60,028 bases of DNA, taken from contig CALUIN010000037.1 of assembly GCA_944320745.1 (NCBI GenBank), positions 1 to 60,028 of the forward strand. Reading direction: 5' to 3'. The DNA is from an uncultured Alloprevotella sp. (GTDB taxonomy: Bacteria; Bacteroidota; Bacteroidia; Bacteroidales; Bacteroidaceae). Each line of letters opens with the position of its first letter. The stretch's first letter is position 1. The position numbers and the translations under genes were made by a program. Of this stretch, positions 1-8,244 are shown in pieces. The notes beneath the pieces are model-generated. The model was not told the origin of the DNA. It saw nothing but the letters and a program-made list of their open reading frames with translations, and searched no databases.

Positions 1-1
1 C

Positions 2-40
2 AATCCGGTCCGTCTCTTGTGAAGAGATGGACCGGATTTT
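2..40 (+). terminator. Intrinsic terminator of an upstream gene outside the window
   Basis: Arms at 2-11 and 29-38 pair perfectly over 10 bases. A further TCTCTT/AAGAGA pairing extends the stem, and TTTT follows at 37-40. It would end a plus-strand transcript that begins before the window. Confidence 0.75.
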
Positions 41-57
41 GTAGCTTGCTTACGCAG

Positions 58-104
58 TTCACCCCGCATTTCAGCCTGTGCACGACGGCGGAATGCGGGG
101 TGAA
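58..104. terminator. Hairpin beyond the 3' end of the HsdR-N domain gene
   Basis: A perfect 13-base inverted repeat, TTCACCCCGCATT at 58-70 and its complement at 92-104, lies just past the stop of the minus-strand gene ending at 144. There is no clear U tract on the minus strand and only a TGTTTCTAT stretch on the plus strand, so its role as a terminator is inferred from position and stem strength. Confidence 0.5.
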
Positions 105-143
105 TGTTTCTATATAATATATGGTGCGGCGGCGGGGCGGGAG

Positions 144-599
144 TTAGGCCAGGTCTTTGTAGTCGGGGATTTCGGGGAGGCTGGAGGAGGCGAGGCGCTC
201 GTAGTCCATGTGGCAGCAGAAATGGGTGTGCCCGTTGCTTATCATGAGGTAGTCCGCACGGAGCAGGCTGTTGTAGCCCGCTATCTGGCTGATCACTTCC
301 TGCGTGATGGGTATGGTCGGTGCTTTGTACTCCACGATGAGGCGGGGCGTGCCTCCCTCGCGCCGGTAGAGCACGGTGTCGCAGCGGCGGAAGTTGCGCC
401 CGGCGCGCAGGCTGACTTCGTTGGCAAGCAGGGCTGCGGGGTAGTGCAAGTGGTCCACGAGATAGTGAGTGAAGTGCTGGCGTACCCATTCTTCCGGCGT
501 CAGGGCAACGTAGCGTCGCCGGAGAAAGTCGAATATGGCGGTGTGCCCGTTTCTCTGGGTGGTTTTTATTTCGTAGGGTGGAAGGGGGAATGAAATCAT
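144..599 (-). CDS. Stand-alone HsdR N-terminal-type nuclease domain protein
   Basis: This 151-residue protein resembles only the N-terminal nuclease domain of type I restriction R subunits. A PD-(D/E)xK-like set is visible: E61, D74 in RRCDTVLY, and E90-Y-K92 in IVEYKAP, followed by a helix with a Q at 105. No helicase, HsdM or HsdS lies nearby, so it is not part of a restriction system in this window. It is divergent from amn-holA; similar small proteins are, from memory, common in Bacteroidales, which suggests a housekeeping DNA-processing role rather than defence. The ATG at 599 follows a good promoter at 726-696. The substrate is unknown. Confidence 0.75.
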   Translation of the reverse strand: MISFPLPPYEIKTTQRNGHTAIFDFLRRRYVALTPEEWVRQHFTHYLVDHLHYPAALLANEVSLRAGRNFRRCDTVLYRREGGTPRLIVEYKAPTIPITQEVISQIAGYNSLLRADYLMISNGHTHFCCHMDYERLASSSLPEIPDYKDLA

Positions 600-604
600 T
601 TCTG

Positions 605-612
605 TAAATTTG
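605..612 (+). promoter_or_regulatory. Possible -7 element for amn-holA
   Basis: TAAATTTG at 605-612 fits TAnnTTTG on the plus strand and sits about 100 bases before amn. No TTG lies at the expected distance upstream, so this is a weak call. Confidence 0.35.
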
Positions 613-695
613 CAAGGTTGTAGGGTAGCGCTGCGGTTCGGCTGAAGCGGGTGTCTAAACCCTTTCCCCGTGTTCCGTCGCGGAGGCTATACTTG

Positions 696-726
696 CAAAT
701 TTACTAAGATTATGAAGACAAAACAA
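696..726 (-). promoter_or_regulatory. Bacteroidota-type promoter for the HsdR-N domain gene
   Basis: On the minus strand TTG (726-724), 20 bases, then TAAATTTG (703-696) match the TTG/TAnnTTTG promoter. Transcription would start near 689, giving a leader of about 90 bases. The amn start codon (712) lies between the two elements. Confidence 0.6.
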
Positions 727-1488
727 GAGATTGTGGGCAATTGGCTGGTACGTTATACGAAGCAGCCGCTGGAGTCGTTCGGCGAGCACATTTTGCTGAC
801 GAACTTCAACAATTACGTAGACATGTTCTGCGACCAGTGCGGCGTGCCGCGTGTGGGATACGAAGCCAATATGCGGACGGTAACGGCGGACGGCATCACG
901 ATGATCAATTTCGGAATGGGCAGCCCCAACGCCGCGCTGATCATGGACCTGCTGAGCTGCGTGCAGCCAAAGGCTTGTCTGTTTCTGGGCAAGTGTGGCG
1001 GCATATCGGACAAGACGCAGCTGGGCGACTACATTCTGCCCCTTGCCGGTATCCGCGGCGAGGGTACGTCAAACGATTATTTTCCGCCCGAGATTCCCGC
1101 CTTGCCGGCCTTCATGTTGCAGCGTGCCGTGTCCACAGCCTTGCGCGACAACAACCACGACTACTGGACCGGGACGGTCTACACGACGAACCGCCGCGTC
1201 TGGGAGCACGATGAGCGTTTCAAAAATTATCTGCGCGAGACGAGGGCCATGGCCGTGGATATGGAGACGGCTACGCTCTTCTCTTGCGGTTTCTACAACC
1301 ATATCCCCACCGGCGCGCTTCTGCTGGTCTCGGACAATCCGATGGAGCCGGACGGCGTGAAGACGGAAGAGAGCGATAACCGGGTGACCAAGAATTTCGC
1401 AGCCACACACGTGCGGATCGGCATAGAAGCCATGAGGCTGATCATTGACGAGCGCAAGACGGTGCGCCATCTGAAGTTTGATTGGTAA
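712..1488 (+). CDS. amn: AMP nucleosidase
   Basis: This 258-residue protein of the nucleoside phosphorylase/hydrolase fold is predicted to cleave AMP to adenine and ribose 5-phosphate in the cytoplasm. The FLGKCGGISD turn near residues 91-100, the AVDMETATLF segment (D183, E185) that contacts ribose, and LLVSDNP near 204-210 are typical of the family. It is the short bacteroidal form without the extra N-terminal domain of the Escherichia coli enzyme. The ATG at 712 is preferred over an in-frame GTG at 670, which would add 14 residues unlike the family. holA starts 17 bases after the stop, so the two are probably co-transcribed. Confidence 0.85.
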   Translation: MKTKQEIVGNWLVRYTKQPLESFGEHILLTNFNNYVDMFCDQCGVPRVGYEANMRTVTADGITMINFGMGSPNAALIMDLLSCVQPKACLFLGKCGGISDKTQLGDYILPLAGIRGEGTSNDYFPPEIPALPAFMLQRAVSTALRDNNHDYWTGTVYTTNRRVWEHDERFKNYLRETRAMAVDMETATLFSCGFYNHIPTGALLLVSDNPMEPDGVKTEESDNRVTKNFAATHVRIGIEAMRLIIDERKTVRHLKFDW

Positions 1489-1505
1489 AACCAAGAGAAA
1501 ACCCT

Positions 1506-2546
1506 ATGTCAGCAGCTGTTTCCGGAAAGAAAAAGTCCGGGCCTACGTACGACGTGATAGTCCGCGACGTGAGGGCGGGCAATGTGAAGCCCGTCTACTG
1601 CCTGATGGGCGCCGAGAGTTATTATATAGACCGTCTGTCCGATTTCATCGTGGACTCGACGCTGAAGGCGGAGGAGCGGGATTTCAACCTGTTCACATTT
1701 TTCGGGGCGGAGACCAGCGTGGACGCTGTCATCAACGCGGCAAAGGGCTTTCCCATGGGAGCGCAGCGTCTGGTGGTCGTGGTGAAGGAAGCGCAGAACC
1801 TTTCCAACCTTGACCGGCTGGAGTTTTACCTGCGTCAGCCGCAGCCTTCCACCGTCCTGGTGCTTTGCTACAAGAACGGGGTGCTGGACCGCCGTAAGAA
1901 GATTGCGGGAATGATAGAGAAGGCCGGCGTGCTCTTCGAGTCTCCGCGGATTTACGACAGTCAGCTGCCCGCCTTTATCCGCGAGTACATGAAGCGTCGC
2001 CACCTGGACATCGATGCCAAGGCCTGCACGCTGCTGGCTGAGTATGTAGGGGCGGACCTGAACCGCATGGCCGGCGAATTGGATAAACTTGCCGTGGCCT
2101 TGCCAGATGGCCAGCGTACCGTCACCGACGAGCTGGTCGAGCGGCAGGTGGGCATCAGTAAGGATTTCAATGTATTCGAACTCCAGGAAGCGCTGGCCCA
2201 GAAGGATATTGCAAAGGTCGGTAGGATTGCGAATTATTTTGACAAGAATCCCAAGGCAAATCCCATTCAGAAGACGCTGCCGGCACTGTTCAGATTCTTC
2301 TCCAACCTGATGCTGGCCTATTATGCTCCCGAGCGGACGGAGCGCGGCATTGCGAACTGGCTGGGGATGGCGGACTGGCAAGTGCGGCGCAACGTCCTGC
2401 CTGCCATGAAGAATTACTCGGGTACGAAGGTCATGAAGATTCTCGGAGAAATACGCCGCACCGATGCGCGGTCGAAGGGGGTAGAGAATCCCAGCACATC
2501 CAACGGCGAGCTGATGGAGGAGCTTCTTTATTTCATCCTCCACTGA
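1506..2546 (+). CDS. holA: DNA polymerase III subunit delta (clamp loader)
   Basis: The 346-residue product matches HolA, the clamp-loader subunit that opens the beta ring. The N-terminal segment KPVYCLMGAESYYIDRL near 25-41 is the degenerate nucleotide-binding start typical of delta. The middle carries the KSMIE-like and LAEYVGADLNRMAGELDKLA helices, and the C-terminal third (FFSNLMLAYYAPE) is the collar domain. The ATG at 1506 is preferred over an upstream TTG at 1482 that would overlap amn. It lies directly after amn, and the sliding clamp gene dnaN is elsewhere in this window near 44 kb. A long open frame on the opposite strand is a shadow. Confidence 0.9.
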   Translation: MSAAVSGKKKSGPTYDVIVRDVRAGNVKPVYCLMGAESYYIDRLSDFIVDSTLKAEERDFNLFTFFGAETSVDAVINAAKGFPMGAQRLVVVVKEAQNLSNLDRLEFYLRQPQPSTVLVLCYKNGVLDRRKKIAGMIEKAGVLFESPRIYDSQLPAFIREYMKRRHLDIDAKACTLLAEYVGADLNRMAGELDKLAVALPDGQRTVTDELVERQVGISKDFNVFELQEALAQKDIAKVGRIANYFDKNPKANPIQKTLPALFRFFSNLMLAYYAPERTERGIANWLGMADWQVRRNVLPAMKNYSGTKVMKILGEIRRTDARSKGVENPSTSNGELMEELLYFILH

Positions 2547-2569
2547 CCGCGGCACATTTCCTTCTCTTC

Positions 2570-2594
2570 AAGGCTCTCGTCTGAGGGTCTTTTT
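2570..2594 (+). terminator. Weak intrinsic terminator after holA
   Basis: GGCTCT and AGGGTC can form a 6-base stem with two G-U pairs, followed by TTTTTT, about 25 bases after the holA stop. The weak stem makes this a tentative call. Confidence 0.35.
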
Positions 2595-2599
2595 TCGTT

Positions 2600-3460
2600 T
2601 GTCGTCTTGCAGCCCCTGCGCGGCATGGGGCGCTGGGTTCCGCTCTCCGTGCGCTTCCGTCTGGGGCTGTTCAGCCCGTCCACCTGTGCCGATGGACCAT
2701 TAATAATGTAAATCGACCGCTCTACGTCCACCCTGCAAGGCAGAAAACAGGGCGAAATCCATATAAAATCTCCCTTTTTCTGGGGAAAAAACAGAAAAAT
2801 CCAATTTTTTACGTCTGTCCGGCTAATCTTGAGATTCGTGCTCAAAATACTGTGTTGTAGATTCTTATAAGATTTTAGGTCCTGCGAGAATCGCGCAGTG
2901 CTGCAAGATTAGCCGTGTGCCTGAATCCATAAGATTCACGCCGTAAATCCGTATCCCAAGCTCTCCTTCCTCTGCGTTGAACAAATATTAACACAACATT
3001 TGTATAAGCTACAAGTGTAAATCTATCATGGCTAAAACTGCTTCTGACCACTAGATTTATATATGTGTTTTCCATGTATGATTTATTGCGTTGTAAATTT
3101 GTAAATCAAAAATTAGAATGCGGGATGTGAAAATGTGGATTAATATTTATTCTGTCTAAATAATCCGTTTTATCGGCTTGTATGCCAGTCGATTTTTGTG
3201 GTTTATACTACTTTATATTGTACGAATGCCTCCGGGAAGGCCCAGTGTGTGAGAAAAAAGCACGATTTTCCGTAAGTGCAGTCGTATAATTTCGGAAATA
3301 TCAAGGCGAAGCGCAGTTTTACTGAAAAATAGCATAGGTCCTCTTCAGCTACTTGAATTTAAGTTTGGAAATGTAATTCTCGATCTTGCCCGGCTTGGTC
3401 TATTTACAAATGCAGTGAATAGTTTTGTATTGTGTATTCTGGTTTTAATATTGCGATATT
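2600..3460. other. AT-rich spacer without a recognisable gene
   Basis: The roughly 1 kb between holA and the XRE regulator becomes clearly AT-richer than its surroundings after about 2700. Only short, poor open frames are present (for example minus 2528-2845 and 2875-3075), and none resembles a known family. TAAATTTG at 3094-3101 and TAGTTTTG at 3420-3427 look like -7 elements, the latter with a TTG 22 bases upstream. I see no tRNA, repeat array or transposase remnant. Confidence 0.5.
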
Positions 3461-3466
3461 GAAATG

Positions 3467-3497
3467 TTGTCTATGTCGAATCTTATGCTTATCTTTG
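3467..3497 (+). promoter_or_regulatory. Promoter of the XRE-family regulator
   Basis: TTG at 3467-3469, 20 bases, then TATCTTTG at 3490-3497 is a full Bacteroidota promoter. The predicted start near 3503 gives a leader of about 100 bases before the ATG at 3606. Confidence 0.65.
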
Positions 3498-3605
3498 TAA
3501 ACCGAAGGGAAAGACACCCTCGGCAGGTATTTTTGCTCCCTTTCCTGCGGGACGCGAGCCGGCCGGGCGTGCGATTTCCTCCTATTCCGAAAAAATCAGA
3601 ACCGC

Positions 3606-4118
3606 ATGAAGGAACGAATCCGCTTAATCATGGAGAAGGCCAAGATGTCTCAGCAGGACTTCGCCAACCGGCTGGGCATCTCCCCCGCTTCCCTTTCCAG
3701 CATCTTCACCGGGCGCACCAACCCGACCAACAATCATGTCCAAGCCATTCACCGAGCTTTCCCCGAGATCAATATCAACTGGCTGATGTTCGGCGAAGGC
3801 GACATGTACGACACCCCTGCCGGCGACGCTGTGGACGAGGCTGCCGAATCCGATTCGGCGGCGACCGGCGCTGAGGCCGCGGACGCACCGGCGCACTCCG
3901 TCGTCGATGCTTCGCCTACCTTTTTCGGTCCGGAGGAAATGGGGCGCCAGGCGGCCGCTCCCTATCGGCGCAGTGTCGCGGCGGGGCGCGATCATACCCT
4001 CAGTACGCCCGCAGTGGATAATGTAAAGGTAATTGACAGACCGCAACGGCGGATCAAAGAAATCCGCGTATTCTTCGACGACGGAACCTACGAGGCTTTC
4101 GTGCCCTCCTCCAGATAG
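3606..4118 (+). CDS. XRE-family helix-turn-helix transcriptional regulator
   Basis: The 170-residue protein has an N-terminal Cro/C1-type helix-turn-helix at about 5-60, with the motif MSQQDFANRLGISPASLSSI at 14-33 and a conserved NINWLMFGEG segment closing the domain. Residues 75-130 are Ala/Asp/Glu-rich and probably disordered. The C-terminal 30 residues (RRIKEIRVFFDDGTYEAF) form a short strand-rich piece that may mediate dimerisation. It is a single-gene unit with its own promoter and a strong terminator. Regulatory targets cannot be read from the sequence; no phage genes are nearby, so it is probably a chromosomal regulator. Confidence 0.8.
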   Translation: MKERIRLIMEKAKMSQQDFANRLGISPASLSSIFTGRTNPTNNHVQAIHRAFPEININWLMFGEGDMYDTPAGDAVDEAAESDSAATGAEAADAPAHSVVDASPTFFGPEEMGRQAAAPYRRSVAAGRDHTLSTPAVDNVKVIDRPQRRIKEIRVFFDDGTYEAFVPSSR

Positions 4119-4142
4119 CGCTCACACCGCTTGGTGCGCCGG

Positions 4143-4188
4143 CCCGGGACAGATTAACGCGCAGTGCCTGTCCCGGGTCGCTTTTTTT
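4143..4188 (+). terminator. Intrinsic terminator after the XRE regulator
   Basis: CCCGGGACAG (4143-4152) pairs perfectly with 4168-4177 and is followed by seven T from 4182. Confidence 0.85.
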
Positions 4189-4245
4189 CCTGCCTGTTCC
4201 TGTTTTTATTATGGGGCATGCCCTGAACGTTTCTCCCGGTTTTTG

Positions 4246-4253
4246 TAATTTTG
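4246..4253 (+). promoter_or_regulatory. Probable -7 element of the alcohol dehydrogenase gene
   Basis: TAATTTTG lies 45 bases before the start codon at 4299. The -33 position reads CTG rather than TTG, so the promoter is partial. Confidence 0.45.
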
Positions 4254-4298
4254 TGAGTAATTCGTGCCGGTCGCGGATTCGTTTCAAAACAAGTCATT

Positions 4299-5417
4299 AT
4301 GTATTGGTATTATCAACAGCCCGTCCGCATTCACTTCGGTCAGGGCGTCCTCCGGAAGCTCCCGGAGGTGGCGCGTTCCCTCGGTGGGAAGAAAGGTCTG
4401 CTTGTCACTTCGAAATCCTTTGTCCGCAGCGGCGCTTCCGCTCGCATTCTTCAGGAAAGCGAAGGTCTGCTTGCCGCCGTTTTCGGCCAGGTGTCGCCCA
4501 ATCCCGATGTGAAGGAATGTGATGCGTGCGCGGCCTTGTTGCGGCAGGGGCATTGCGATTTCGTCGTTGCCTTAGGTGGCGGCAGCGTGATGGACAGCGC
4601 CAAGGCAGCGGCCACGCTCTGTCTGACGGACGACCCGGCGGCGCGCTATCTGGGCACAGGGGAGGTTCTTCCGCAGGCCCATCTGCCCCTCATCGCTATA
4701 CCGACGACGGCCGGCACGGGGAGCGAGATAACCTGCGTGTCCGTGCTCTCCGACCACAGCCGCGGGCTGAAGTCCCCGATGAGCTCCGACGGATTCTACC
4801 CCGCCGTGGCCCTGGTCGACCCGGAGTTGACTTATTCCGTCCCGCCCTATCTCACGGCCTGTACGGGCATGGACGTGCTCTGTCATGCTATCGAGGCTTA
4901 TTGGAGCCGCCATCATCAGCCCGTCTGTGATGCGCTGGCCGTCCATGCGGCCCGTCTGGTCTTTGAATATCTGCCCGTTGCCTACGCTGAGGGCCGTGAC
5001 GCCGAGGCCCGGGAGAAAATGTGCGAAGCCTCCGTCGTGGCCGGTCTGGCCTTCACCTTGCCCAAGACAACTTCCGCACATGCCTGTTCATACCCCCTGA
5101 CCAATTTGTTGGGCATCCCCCACGGCGAGGCGTGCGGACTGACGATAGACTATTTCATCCGTCAGAACGCCGAACTGGGTTGTGCGCGTGTCCATGAACT
5201 GGCCCGCTTGCTCGGGTATGCGGACGCCGGAGCGCTGGCAGATGCCGTAGGCGCGCTGAAGACTGCGCTCCATCTGCGGACGGACCTGCACGACCTCCAT
5301 TTGTCCGAAGCGCAGCAGGCGCAGCTGGTCCAGGGAAGCAAGCACCCCAACCTGCTTAACAACCCTGTGGAAATCACCGAATCCATGCTGCGCCGGTTGT
5401 ACGCAGGGCTTTGCTAA
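4299..5417 (+). CDS. Iron-containing alcohol dehydrogenase family protein
   Basis: The 372-residue protein is a group III (iron-dependent) alcohol dehydrogenase, predicted to reduce an aldehyde with NAD(P)H or the reverse. The nucleotide loop GGGSVMDSAKA is at 93-103 and PTTAGTGSE at 135-143. The metal ligands are D192, H196 (GMDVLCHAIEAY), H261 and H275 (GIPHGEACG). Length fits the family, whose members include butanol dehydrogenases and phosphonoacetaldehyde reductases; the substrate cannot be fixed from sequence alone. No phosphonate or fermentation operon partners flank it. comEC starts 18 bases downstream and may share the transcript. Confidence 0.85.
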   Translation: MYWYYQQPVRIHFGQGVLRKLPEVARSLGGKKGLLVTSKSFVRSGASARILQESEGLLAAVFGQVSPNPDVKECDACAALLRQGHCDFVVALGGGSVMDSAKAAATLCLTDDPAARYLGTGEVLPQAHLPLIAIPTTAGTGSEITCVSVLSDHSRGLKSPMSSDGFYPAVALVDPELTYSVPPYLTACTGMDVLCHAIEAYWSRHHQPVCDALAVHAARLVFEYLPVAYAEGRDAEAREKMCEASVVAGLAFTLPKTTSAHACSYPLTNLLGIPHGEACGLTIDYFIRQNAELGCARVHELARLLGYADAGALADAVGALKTALHLRTDLHDLHLSEAQQAQLVQGSKHPNLLNNPVEITESMLRRLYAGLC

Positions 5418-5435
5418 CCCTTCATCCCCGCCGCC

Positions 5436-7508
5436 ATGCGTCCGCTTCGCCCCTACGAAGCCCTGATGTCCAATAACCCGTTATTGCGCATCCTGCTCCC
5501 GTTTGCCGCGGGTATAGCCGTGGCCGACTGTAGCTACGGGGTGCTGTCCGGGCGCGGCGCGTGGCTGCTGGCAGGAGTGGGTCTTTGCGTCGGTGCGCTC
5601 TGCCTGTTCCGCCGCACGCGGCTTTTCGCCTGGGGATTCAATGCCCTCATGGCCTTGGCTGGGGCGGCGTTGCTGGTGGGGGAGCGCGACGCCTTGGTGG
5701 AAACGTGGCCGGAGGAAGTGCAGGACTTCCGGGCCTTGCTGGTGGAGGAGCCACGCCTCGGGCCTAAGACCGTGCAGACCGTAGCCCGCATTGTAGGCGG
5801 ACCGGACGCCGGCCGGCGGATAAGGCTCGGCCTGATGCTTCCCCGCGACGACAGCCTGCGGCAGACTGTTGCAGGACTAAGGCCCGGCGATGTCGTGCTC
5901 TGCCACGCCCGCATCACGCCGCCGCGCAATGCAGGAAATCCCGGCGAGTTCGACTACGCGGGCTGGCTGCGACGGCAGCACATATCGGGGACAGCCTTCT
6001 GCTTCGCCGGCAATTGGCAGTTGTCCTCGCGTCCGGCCCGCCTGCCCCTTGCAGTCCGCGCGTTGCGGTGGCGCAGTGTCCTGGTCGATTCGTACGAGGC
6101 CCACTTCCAGGGGCGCGCGTTGGCCGTGTTCTCGGCGATGACGCTGGGCGACGACAGCCGGCTGGACACCTCTACGCGCGAGATTTACTCCCGTACCGGC
6201 GTGAGCCACGTCCTGGCACTTTCCGGTCTGCACCTCAGCATTCTCTTTTCCTTCTATCAGGCATTGGTGCTTTCCCTATGTCGTCGGCGGTGGCTCTATG
6301 TAGGGATGAGCCTGGCCGGCGTGGCCGGGCTGTGGCTGTTTACCTTTGTGGCCGGCATGCCCCTGTCTCTGCTGCGCTCGGCCGTAATGTTCAGCGTCAT
6401 GCAGGTGGCCTGCTGTCTGCGCCGCGACTCCTTCTCGCTTAACAATCTGGCCTTGGCCGCGCTGGTCCTTCTGTTCCTGTCGCCCCAGTCGCTTTTCGAT
6501 GTCGGTTTCCAGCTGTCCTGCCTTTCTGTGTTCTTCATCGTGGTGTTCGTGCCGGCCGTTCCCGTTCCGCCCACGGTGCGCCGCTGGAAGGTCCTGCGCT
6601 GGGCCTACAATATGTGCGTTGTCTCCCTCTGCGCCCAGGTGGGCACGGCGCCCGTGGTGGCTTACTATTTTCACACGTTTCCCGTTTACGGGCTGCTGGC
6701 CAATCTCGTGGCGGTCCCTTTGAGTTACGCCCTGCTGTTGCTGGGTGTGATATTCCTGTTTCTGCCTGCGGGGCAAGGACTGCTGGCCGTGCCCGTCAAC
6801 GCCGCGCTGCAGCTGCTGGACTCGTCCCTCTCCGCGCTGGCACGTCTGCCCGGCGCGGTGGTGACGTTTTATCCTACGCTGGCTTTTGTCCTCGGCTTCT
6901 ACCTATTCCTCTGCCTGTTCGTGAAGTGGCGCCTGAGCCGACGGCCGGCTTTCTGCTATGCGGCCGGCTTGCTGCTGCTTTCGGCGGGCGTGTTCGAGGC
7001 ATATGCGCATCGCCCCGACCGGCTGCCGCGTCAGTTGGTGTGCTATAACCTTTACGGCGCTTCGGCCGTTCATGCCATCAGTGCTGCGGACCGTTCCTAC
7101 CTTTGGACTTCCGCCGCGCGTGCCGATTCGGCGCTGGCCTACGTGAAGCGTACGTTCTGGCGCGAGGAAGGCCTGTCCGCCCCCGTTGCGCTTCGCCGGC
7201 CCTTGCGCCGGCAGGACGTGGACTATGCCGATGGCCTGCTCTCGTTTGCCGGTTGCCGCGTGGCGCTGCTGGCGCAATCCTTGCCGCCGGGCAGTCCGAA
7301 CGAACCGTTGCCCGTGGACTATATGTTGCTGGCGCGGGGGTATAAGGGCGACCTCGGGCGGGCTTTGCGCCATTACCGTCCGCATGTCGTGGTGCTGGAC
7401 GGAAGTCTGACGGACTATTATCACGACAAGTTCGCCGCCGAGGCCCGTGCGGCCGGTCTGGCAGTCTATGATATGCGGACCCGTGGCGCGCTGGTCGTGC
7501 CCCTATGA
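5436..7508 (+). CDS. comEC: ComEC/Rec2-family DNA uptake channel protein
   Basis: The 690-residue polytopic membrane protein belongs to ComEC/Rec2, the inner-membrane channel for single-stranded DNA during transformation. After several N-terminal membrane helices comes the DUF4131-type soluble domain with NAGNPGEFDYAGWL near 165-178. The Competence domain follows, with SHVLALSGLHLSIL near 257-270, then further helices to about residue 520. The last 170 residues are soluble but show no HxHxDH motif, so the metallo-beta-lactamase nuclease domain of some ComEC proteins is absent or degenerate. Start at 5436, or possibly the ATG at 5466. Other competence genes are not in the window. Confidence 0.85.
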   Translation: MRPLRPYEALMSNNPLLRILLPFAAGIAVADCSYGVLSGRGAWLLAGVGLCVGALCLFRRTRLFAWGFNALMALAGAALLVGERDALVETWPEEVQDFRALLVEEPRLGPKTVQTVARIVGGPDAGRRIRLGLMLPRDDSLRQTVAGLRPGDVVLCHARITPPRNAGNPGEFDYAGWLRRQHISGTAFCFAGNWQLSSRPARLPLAVRALRWRSVLVDSYEAHFQGRALAVFSAMTLGDDSRLDTSTREIYSRTGVSHVLALSGLHLSILFSFYQALVLSLCRRRWLYVGMSLAGVAGLWLFTFVAGMPLSLLRSAVMFSVMQVACCLRRDSFSLNNLALAALVLLFLSPQSLFDVGFQLSCLSVFFIVVFVPAVPVPPTVRRWKVLRWAYNMCVVSLCAQVGTAPVVAYYFHTFPVYGLLANLVAVPLSYALLLLGVIFLFLPAGQGLLAVPVNAALQLLDSSLSALARLPGAVVTFYPTLAFVLGFYLFLCLFVKWRLSRRPAFCYAAGLLLLSAGVFEAYAHRPDRLPRQLVCYNLYGASAVHAISAADRSYLWTSAARADSALAYVKRTFWREEGLSAPVALRRPLRRQDVDYADGLLSFAGCRVALLAQSLPPGSPNEPLPVDYMLLARGYKGDLGRALRHYRPHVVVLDGSLTDYYHDKFAAEARAAGLAVYDMRTRGALVVPL

Positions 7509-7599
7509 CGGGGCGCGGTTTCCCCCGTTTTTTCCCGCTTCGCCCGTTTCGGCCCGGGGCTGCCCTGGCGGTGTGCCGGCGGCGGAAGTGGGGCGGATT

Positions 7600-7637
7600 A
7601 CGGGGCTAAGCCCCGTAGCGACTGGCCTTAGCCCCGT
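7600..7637. repeat. GGGCTTAGCCC-type palindromic repeat, locus 1 (two units)
   Basis: Unit one is ACGGGGC-TAA-GCCCCGT at 7600-7616. Unit two, 7623-7637, reads TGGCCTTAGCCCCGT. The locus lies between the convergent comEC and ferritin genes. Related units occur at 11843, 19456, 34956 and 46366. Confidence 0.8.
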
Positions 7638-7693
7638 GGTGCGGGAAACTGTCGGAGCGTTGCCCGCGCCACGGGGCGACGGATACGAAAGAA

Positions 7694-7724
7694 GGCGCCG
7701 CCCTTTGCCGGGGCGGCGCCTTTA
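7694..7724. terminator. Bidirectional intrinsic terminator between comEC and ferritin
   Basis: A perfect 10-base stem (7694-7703 with 7711-7720) is followed by TTTAT on the plus strand and TTCTTTC on the minus strand. It can end both convergent transcripts. Confidence 0.8.
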
Positions 7725-7761
7725 TGATCATGCGTGCGCGACTGCGGTGCGCGCTTAGGAC

Positions 7762-8244
7762 TTACTGGCGAGAGCCATACTGCTGGTCCAGGTTGAAGAT
7801 GGCCGTTTCGCCCATCTTTTTGATGCGGTCTACGATGCCGCTGGCCGTGGCCTCTTCCTCTACCTGTTCGCGGACGAATGTCCAGAGGAAGTCCTGGGTA
7901 GCCTTGTCGCCTTCGGCGATGGCTGCGTCGAGGAGCGAGTCAATCATCTTGGAGACCTTGCACTCGTGGTCGTAAACCTGCTCGAACACTTCCAGCGGGC
8001 AGTTCCAGGACTGGGGTACCGCCTCGATGGCGCCCACGCGGGCCGTTCCGCCGCGCTTGATGACGTAGTCGGCCATGGAGTAGGCGTGTTCCGTCTCCTC
8101 CTGGCTTTGCTTCTTCATCCAGTTGGCAAAACCGTTGAATCCTTCTTTTTCCAAATAGAAGGCCATGGAGAGATAAAGGTTGGCCGACCAAAGCTCGGCG
8201 GCAATCTGACCATTGAGGGCTTCCTGCAATTTTTCAGAAATCAT
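7762..8244 (-). CDS. ftnA: Ferritin (bacterial non-heme)
   Basis: The 160-residue four-helix protein is a bacterial ferritin that oxidises Fe(II) and stores ferric iron in a 24-subunit shell. Ferroxidase ligands are in place: E17, E50 and H53 (SQEETEHAY), E94, and Q127 with E130 (REQVEEE). The methionine ligand of heme-binding bacterioferritin is not evident. It is a single-gene unit with a -7-like TAACTTTG element on the minus strand at 8295-8288 and a shared terminator downstream. Role inferred: iron storage and oxygen-stress protection in an anaerobe. Confidence 0.92.
   Translation of the reverse strand: MISEKLQEALNGQIAAELWSANLYLSMAFYLEKEGFNGFANWMKKQSQEETEHAYSMADYVIKRGGTARVGAIEAVPQSWNCPLEVFEQVYDHECKVSKMIDSLLDAAIAEGDKATQDFLWTFVREQVEEEATASGIVDRIKKMGETAIFNLDQQYGSRQ

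Noticed and set aside
144-599. Remnant of a type I restriction system
   Set aside because: No hsdM, hsdS or helicase part is present, and the small protein is complete with its own promoter.
1509-2555. 348-residue minus-strand frame opposite holA
   Set aside because: HolA is recognised over its full length on the plus strand; the antisense frame has no known motifs.
2528-3075. Two minus-strand frames of 105 and 66 codons in the AT-rich spacer
   Set aside because: Composition is unlike the neighbouring genes, no family resemblance is seen, and the first overlaps the end of holA.
7600-7637. CRISPR-like array
   Set aside because: Units are palindromic, at most three per locus, with 5-8 base gaps rather than spacers of equal length, and no cas genes are present.
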